A DNA stretch of 64,000 bases from Parelaphostrongylus tenuis (taxonomy: Eukaryota > Nematoda > Chromadorea > Rhabditida > Metastrongylidae). Location: positions 248,001-312,000 of the forward strand of contig JAHQIW010004775.1 in the NCBI GenBank assembly GCA_019055375.1, given 5' to 3'. Positions 56,861 through 64,000 of this stretch are shown piece by piece. The translations under genes were made by a program, and so were the position numbers. Positions within the stretch are counted from its first letter, which is position 1. The number at the start of each line of letters is the position of its first letter. Below the pieces are notes generated by a model. It made no database searches. It was not told the origin of the DNA and was given only the letters and a program-made list of their open reading frames with translations.

Positions 56861-59389
56861 CTTAATAAAATTCATGGCAGTTCCCCTCAAGGTGCATATC
56901 TGAGAGCTAATCACAGCATAATCTGAAAGAACCAGATATGCTTAGAGTCGAAGTCACATATTGTGCCAAAGCTATTGAAAACGAAGTTTTTAACTGTCGA
57001 ATAACACGTAAGTCCAAATGAGTATTAGACGCGTCTTCAATTCAGCAATTTTTTGCGACAATCTTTTTGCATCAATCTTAATAGAAACGTATTATCGTTG
57101 TCTTAGATCGTCGACTGACTGAAAACCAACTGATTTGTGATGTGCATATGGTTGTTATTGTAAATCCGTAACATGATTAATGTCTACTTATGAAATCGAT
57201 TCATGGTATAAGGCTTAATGTTACCGAACTTCTATCTAAATCAGTTTGTTCCTTTTCGTAACATTATCAAGTTACTATTGTGCAATTAGTGGGATAAGGA
57301 ATTTTCATTTTCCATTTCATCGCGGTCCATTCTTGATAAGTAAGGTGGTTCATTAGAGCGTTGAATTTATTGGTACATTTTTTTACTTTGAGAACTCCTG
57401 ACAGGGTAATGTCGTGGCGTGACGTAGCATGGAACTATGATGAGAATTATTCAACGTACAACAAACGAATCGATCAATGTATACTATATACATGCAGGTG
57501 AAATGCATAATCACAGCCTATTACTTTACAGCCAAGAGACTGAGTCTCAAAAAATGTTGGGAACGCTCCAGAACAAGACGGACTAAAAAGCTTTGCACAT
57601 AAAGCAATAGCCAACGATCCTCCGTTCTTTGTCATACCAAAAAGTTTGTCTTGACAATCATATAATTCAGGGACACACTCCTTTGTAAAAAAGAAAAATT
57701 GAAGATCCATTCGTCAGTTTTGGTTATCAGTTGAGTGAGATATCATTCAATTTCGTGAGTTTCGATGGGAATTCGTTAGGTTCATATCATTATTAACCTT
57801 CTGATTGTAGATCCAACAAACTATAAAGAACTCATGACCAACCGAGTTGGCGATGGAGGACTATAAAGTGAGATATTTCTGCTTTTTCAGGCTACCTCAT
57901 ATTCTGTAGTACTCTCTGTATGTCCGTAACTCATTGGTTTGAGGTGGACTGCGACATACACGAGGTCGTTGGTGCGACCTCATGCTCAGGGCTCACCAGG
58001 CCTTCTATCAGTTTCTTGTCGGTTATTGGTGCTCAACTTGCCTTGGAGGATAGCAGCAATGACTCGACACATTAAAAATCATCGCGAGTCGCTCTAAAGG
58101 TCAGATATCCATTAAATCACTTCTAACGATTGACGAAGTCGTTCTCACGACGCATCCCAAGGATGGCCGGCGCCAAAGGTTTCAAGCTTCATCCCTTTCT
58201 GCTCACAGCTTATTGCTCAATCTTGCTGGAATAAGTGCATTAGTGGACACTTCATATATTCAACTAGCACAAGTGGTTTTCACATGATTAGCGTCTAAAC
58301 TCGATGGAAGCTTAATGTTGATGGTGATGAAGATGAACAGAACGCTGTCATGGTCGGATCCTCTAAGAATGACGGTGAAACTGCTGACGATTTATCTCAC
58401 TCTAGCTCTATTAACAGAGAGTTTATTGTTACTTCGTCAACCTAATCAAGATTTTTTTTGAAAAGAAAAGGAGATCGTAAAAGTTTGAAAATCAGGAGCA
58501 TTTTTTTCAAATGAAGCACTTTAGTTCAGTCTTGAGCGCATGTTATGGAATCAGAAGGGTGGAAAACAGGTAAAACAACGAGCGATTAGTCCGTTATACT
58601 ATAACTTCTACTTCATGCTGTTACTAATCTAATTGTGCACGTTTACAATAGACCACACCAAAAAATGGAATCCTTTTATTTAAAAATCACGGTCCCTTGT
58701 GGATTTTCTTGCTTTCGCCTTGAATTTCTATGTACTTTATCAATACATCAACCTCCATACCTCGTCATACCTCAAGTAGTATAAACAATATAACATCATA
58801 CCTCAAGTAGTGCATATATGGTCTATTAACATTAGATCACAACTTGATTTTCAAACTAGATAATTTAGCACTTCTTTCCTGAAAAACGTATTGCAAATCC
58901 TGAGTCACTAACAGAACATCGAGAAAGAAGGCATTCAAAGTAGAATGCACTAATTACGATATTTTCCGGTGAGGTCCAGTGTTCCGAATCCTTCAAATAT
59001 TTCTTCTTCTTCTTCTGGAACAAGCTGGGAGCAATCACTCTTTGTGATATAGGTATATCGTTCAAAAGACACTTGAATTTTCCTTAAATCTCCAGTGAAT
59101 ATAAGAAATCTTTGATAATGATAAATTTGGCACTTTGGCACTTTATAAATCCGTCTTAACTTAAATTAGTAACAGTTTTCTGGACGGGCGTTGTTATACT
59201 TTTGAGCGGATCCCAAAATTTCAAATATGGAAGTCATAAAATATAGTTCACTCAGATTTCTTTACAATCTTGAGAGTAGCCAGGCTCACGCGCCTCACAT
59301 GATTGCAAGTAATAGAAGGTGGTCAAACCAGCACCTTGCTTCCAGATAACGTGCATCATCGAGCACTCGGCTTCTCCTCCACTACGGTG
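56861..59389. other. Unassigned stretch
   Basis: 57880-58450 is less AT-rich than its surroundings but shows no motif or good frame. The remaining short frames (57474-57710 and 58865-59141, minus) have no recognisable product. Confidence 0.4.
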
Positions 59390-59590
59390 GTAATTATGAT
59401 AATAGTAATAACAGCAAATAATAAAAATGATAATAACAGCAGTGAGAGGAATAATAATGATTGCAAAAGCTTGAATGATGGAAATAATTTTCAGAAAGAA
59501 TAAAACTATGATACTAAAATAGCAGCATTAATATTGATAAGATAATCAACAGTGACATTTATAATAATAACATTAAACATTTCCGAAGAG
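59390..59590. repeat. AAT-rich low-complexity tract
   Basis: Many AATAAT and GATAAT units, imperfect. The Asn-rich peptide at 59303-59503 is an artefact of this tract. Confidence 0.8.
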
Positions 59591-60169
59591 ACGGAAAGTA
59601 GTTTGAACAGGGAGATGACGTTCAAATAACGCACCTGACCACTTTAAAACTCAATAACTCAGGAATGATTTACTCGGTATTACTTAATCAGTTTCCACCT
59701 TTAAAATGCTCTTTTGCTAGCACCATTCTAGTTTGTTACCTTACATTTTGACAGCTCGGGGTCAATATTACACGCCGACAGAGATACTTATTTGGATACA
59801 TGGCTTTAATCGACACCTGTTAATGTTAATTTAGCTGTTAATCGACAATAGAACACCCACTGGTTTTTTGTATTGACGAGATCTCGTTGATTTTCATATA
59901 AAAGCATACATCTTCTTAATCATATACTTAGTCGGGGGGCACAACAGCTGAACTCAACACTCATTCTTTTCATTATGTCGTCTTGCAACCGCTCACTACA
60001 CTCGTTATCGTATTCGGTCAGGCATAAGATGATAACTACTTGAGGGTCTGCCATTTTCATTTGATATTAGGAACTGTGCCACCACATAATCCCCAAGGAA
60101 GCATCAAATCTTGTGATTTGTCGATCGACTGCTTGAAAGGCGACTTTGAACTGAGTCGTAGGCTGTCAA
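59591..60169. other. Unassigned stretch
   Basis: Nothing recognised before the RTE copy. Confidence 0.4.
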
Positions 60170-63100
60170 GTAGAGTAATATAACCTGTTTCATTTGTCAC
60201 TCCCTTGATCGTTGGACTTGAGCGGACACCAGTAATACTTTTATTTTTCCCTAACGCGTGCAAGTAGCCAAGTGGGTCCTCCTTGAAATAGGAATTCGTT
60301 TGGCATCATATCTTCCTTCCAGGCTTTTCGTGAAGAAATCGAAGTATGTGGTCAATGGTCCTCCTGTGGAGCGCTCGACATCCCGAGGATTCCAGTCGGT
60401 AATGGTTCTTGTGCATTCGTTGTCGTTAATGCGCATAAAGTGTGCGACCCAAGTTTTTTTCGATAACCTAACATGTAGAACAGCATCTTTGATCTTCGAT
60501 CGTTGATATCGGTTCGAACTTCGGATCTTTTCTCTCATTTGCGAAATACGGGACATTTTAAGCATCGACCTTTATTGCGTTTCATTAGCACCAAGTGATC
60601 TTTTATCCTGCTTAAGTAACGACCACGTTTCTGTTGCATACGTTAGGGCAGGGATAATTGTCGAGTCGAAAAGGTGGGCACAGGGTCGGATGTTCTTTGT
60701 CCTCTTCACTACATCTTCGATGCTCTTAAACGTTCTCCAAGCCGCTCGTTTCCTCCTGCTCAACTCTGGAGCTAGGTCGTTCATCATGTTGATTTCACCA
60801 GCTAGATAGACGTAACTGAAGCATTCGGAAATGTTTGTTACCTTGAGCGTAAATGGAGCATTCGAAACCCATCAGTTCCTCATGAACATCGTTTTTGTCT
60901 GATTTAGTTGAAGGCTAATCTTTCCACAGGCGTGATCAAAATCGGTTGAACATTCGTTCCGCCTGGCTGATGTTTGGTGTCAAATGGTGATATCATCAGC
61001 GAAGCGAAGATGCTTTAGTTGTCAACCGTCGATTTCACGCCCATATCGTTCCACTCCAATGTTTCCATGACGTTCTGGAGAGTGGCAGTGAATAATTTTG
61101 GCGAAATTGTATCGCCTTGGCAAAGCGCTCCTCCTACGCCGATCAGATGCCTTTACAGATTAGCGATATTTTGGTTGTGAAATCTTCATACACGTCAAGA
61201 AAAACTGTTAGGTACTGATTGCGCACCCTGTACGGCGCCTCTGTACTTCTGTTTCAACTGAATCAATCTTTCTTCAAGTTGATGAAACTAAAACAAAGCG
61301 GTCTCTTGTACTCTCGCGAAACTTCACAGAGTCTTGTGGTCTTGTAAGTGTGGTCTATCTAAATCCTTTTCGAAGCCCTGCCTGTTCGCAAGACTTTCCT
61401 TCTTCCAGTGTCCGACAATTCTGTTTAGAATGACTCAAGTGAATGGTTTATGAGCCACGGGTAGCATGCAGATTGGGCATTAGTTGCCTATGTCGTGAAG
61501 GCTTCCCTTTTCGAACAACAACACGCTCTTGTTGGTTTCCCATTGAGTGGGAACCTTGCATTCTGTAATGTAGCGAGTGAAGAGCCGAGCCAAAGTGCTG
61601 GTGAGAACTGACGGGAGGTTCCGTTCTGGTCTGATTTTGGCTGGGCCAGGTGTTGTTCTATTCCTTACCGACGATATAGAGTGTCGGGCTTCCGAATGGA
61701 CAGCCGGTGGAGCGACAAATTCGTCCTCTTTGACCTCATTTAACGGTAAACAGACATGACTATTCAACAGATTCGATTAGTGATCGTGCAAGGTTTTTCG
61801 CTGTTGCCCTTCTGAAAGCTGCAGTTGCTCCGCTATTGGCAAAGCTCCGGTGGGTTATGCCAATGTTCTTCCCATCTATTGCAGCTTTGCCTATAACGGC
61901 TGCTCTTCCTTCTTCATGTCTTCTCTTTATGGCTGCTTATTCTTCTTCAAGTCTTCGCTTTATGGCTGCTCTTTCTTCTTCAAGTCTTCTCTTTATGGCC
62001 TCTCTTTAGCGTTTTGCAAGTGTGGACGTGAGGTTTCGATTGCCTGTAGCTGTGCAAATCCTCACTAAAGTACTTTCTGTTTTCATAGAGCTAACGTGAA
62101 GGTGCTGGACGACTCAGTCGCATTTGTGTCGATGCTGATACTGACGGTATCTTGCAAAGAACCACTAATGATTTGAGTACATCCTGGTTGAATATGATCC
62201 TGAGATTTTCCATTCGAACTTACCGGCTCTCTCTCCTTTCACGAAGAATGGAATGTTGTCCAGAGGAGGTGATGGTATGATCTAGTGTAGGATTCAGAAA
62301 AGGCAGCGACATCGGTTAGGCAGAACCTTCAACTTACTAAGACAATCTATTCTGCTTATACTATTTACCACCATAAGGGGACTCCCACATCCACCGTGGA
62401 AAGTGAAGCTTTTGGAATTTCATGTTACCCTCGATGGTCTTGATTGTCATGATAAACTCAGGTGACCTCTCACCTTGTTCGCTCCATTATAGTCCGGGCC
62501 CCCATAAGGAACTTCTTCAGGCTTTCTTCTACGTCCGTTTTTGCACATAAATCTCCAAGATGACCTTGAATTTAGCAGGATTCACTCTGTGAAACTTTTG
62601 GAGGTGCATACAAAACACTTCAAATCAATCGTCCGTTTGGAGCTGTTATTTGATCAAATGAATAATTGATCAAAGTCAAAGTTGTTTTGACAAGATTGCC
62701 AACGCCGGTAACACTTCTGCCGTCGCATGTTCCAAGAAACAAGAATTTTCTTTCGATGTTACAAACAGTCTGAAATATGTGACGTTTTCGTCTCACCCAC
62801 GCCAACAACGTCGTACCTCGTACTTTTTGCTTGTATCAACAGATCAGCTACAGAGGATTCGTATAGTGTACGGGAGATACAGTTTGCATCTTTACTTGAG
62901 CCCGCTCCACTTTTGGCGGGCTAGTTTGCCCACACAAATCAACAGCCTCTCTGTGCTGGTCTGACCCGGCGCTGCCCGCACCAGCGGCTCTTTCGGGTCA
63001 AGGAAATAACGCACATATTTATCACTGCTGTAGAGTTTGATACTCAACGTATAGCTTATTAAGCCCTGTATATTGGTGGGAGGGTACTCACGAGTATCTT

Positions 63101-63330
63101 GCCAGTTTACTTTGGTGGAACAAGAGGAGCTCATTAGTTGAAGGCGACTCCTAACGGACTCCCGTCTACTTGCCGAAACAGGAAGCTCATCTCATGAATC
63201 CACCAGCGTCTTTGGTAAGCACACGGTCGCTTTTGATTCTCATTTAGGCTCCTTATCCACCACATGAAAACGCATCACGTGTCCTCATGACTAACCGCGG
63301 TGCGAGATCCCTCAAGGAGGTAGATCCGTT
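60170..63330 (-). mobile_element. RTE-type retrotransposon, near full length, minus strand
   Basis: Runs from a 5' end near 63330, matching the leader of the plus copy at 33655-34150, to a 3' end near 60170. Frames: RT fingers at 61767-61480 (TPGPAKIRPERNLPSVL, QWETNKSVLLFEKG), then 60787-60572 (MMNDLAPELSRRKRAAWRTF, ALTYATETW) and 60565-60251 (MSRISQMREKIRSS, RSKIKDAVLHV). The endonuclease region near 62150-62800 is badly broken. It retains the RT segment deleted from the plus copy. A 33-bp triplication lies at 61898-61996. Confidence 0.83.
61898..61996 (-). repeat. 33-bp in-frame triplication inside the RTE linker
   Basis: Three exact-length 33-base units (61898-61930, 61931-61963, 61964-61996), with a few substitutions between them. 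On the minus strand each encodes an 11-residue charged unit of the type IKRRLEEERAA. The single-copy equivalent in the plus-strand element is IKEDLKERRAA at about 35197-35229. Confidence 0.9.
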
Positions 63331-64000
63331 AGTGATATTGCTTGGATGTGTCATCTGATCCAAATTTCATAGGATTTCTCTAGTACAAAGACATCACCAA
63401 TTCCGAAACTAATGAATGATATTGACTGAATTTTACTAATCATAGAGCAAATTCTTTAAAAAAAGACAACACGCTTTTAAGCCAACTGTCCAAAACTTTT
63501 CTTTAGGACAGGAATATCTAAAACAGTGGTCTCAAAGGTAGTTCAGACTTATGACGCATTTTAGTGCAGAATGAAACCTTAACTTGGATATTAAACACAG
63601 CAGAGGTTGCTGAGTACGAAATAACCCGCAGATTGGGCTCTCCAATGAAGGGGGACAAGATCATCGTTTGTTTTGTAACGGTATAAGACCACTCAACTTC
63701 TAAGAAAAAAAATTAAGGAATTCCATTAAATTCCTGTAAAATAATTCATTCACTTCCTAATAATTAATGTTACAAAAAAATGCTGACGAGCAGGCACTAA
63801 ATCTCGGGCTGGTTTCAAACTTGTGAATTCTCTTTTCACGAGATAACCGTGTCATTCTCACTGACAGGTGATTGATAATAGCATCCGATAGCTTTCAAAC
63901 TTGGCTGTTAAAAAGGAACAGTGAGGGTCATCGTAGAGTAGCGGAAAACACATGAGCCTTCTGATAGGGTAGTAGCGAGCTTGATGCACAATTTATGTCT
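63331..64000. other. Unassigned stretch at the window end
   Basis: AT-rich, no feature recognised. Confidence 0.4.

Noticed and set aside
1..64000. CRISPR arrays, bacterial operons or phage genes
   Set aside because: No short regularly spaced direct repeats with unique spacers; spliced genes and metazoan transposons show a nematode nuclear origin.

Overview
The window looks like nuclear DNA from a parasitic nematode, most likely clade V (strongylid or hookworm-like). I infer this from an HSP-12-type small heat-shock gene, a nematode-only Sra-superfamily chemoreceptor gene with short phase-0 introns and TTTCAG-like acceptors, and a repeat load of RTE, BEL/Pao, Penelope-like and mariner elements. 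The species cannot be fixed from the sequence. Almost all long open frames are decayed transposon fragments. Three host loci are supported: the split chemoreceptor at 12600-25255 (+), a complete four-exon HSP-12 gene at 49540-50464 (-), and the last exons of a small membrane protein at 52139-52412 (+).

Layout. 1-3190: a Penelope-like element (reverse transcriptase plus GIY-YIG endonuclease) interrupted by a 572-bp internally deleted mariner, ending in a hammerhead-like motif. 3191-8392: mostly unrecognised AT-rich DNA with a mariner fragment and tRNA-like SINEs. 8393-11215: a minus-strand RTE relic with two ribozyme-bearing repeats and a mariner piece between its parts. 12600-25255: the chemoreceptor, whose 7.0-kb and 4.2-kb introns hold SINEs, a mariner relic and a ribozyme-bearing palindrome. 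26390-29702: second-family RTE relics and a 269-bp tandem repeat with a well-formed hammerhead. 31410-38990: two BEL/Pao fragments in opposite orientation flanking a ribozyme palindrome and the best RTE copy. 43345-48785: a ~180-bp satellite, then an RTE copy interrupted by a Penelope-like 3' end and followed by a mariner end. 49540-52412: two host genes. 53100-56860: mariner relics, one arranged as a palindrome. 60170-63330: a minus-strand RTE copy.

The most notable content is a set of hammerhead ribozyme motifs in three sequence families. One belongs to Penelope-like termini (3089, 9917, 26478 and 55852 minus). One sits in palindromic repeats with an inferred ~312-bp unit (9697, 33433, with degenerate partners at 9254, 22043 and 33094). 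One is in the 269-bp tandem repeat (29446-29494 minus). All share one design: open stem I, CTGANGA core, short stem II, GAA, then a stem III that is itself a perfect palindrome (ACGT, ACACGTGT or ACACCGGTGT), then the cleavage base. Three copies keep every core base I can check. This matches what is known of metazoan retrozymes and Penelope-associated hammerheads. The palindromic layout of one family is the part most worth following up.

All gene models come from reading splice sites, phases and protein motifs by eye. No alignment, folding or database search was run.
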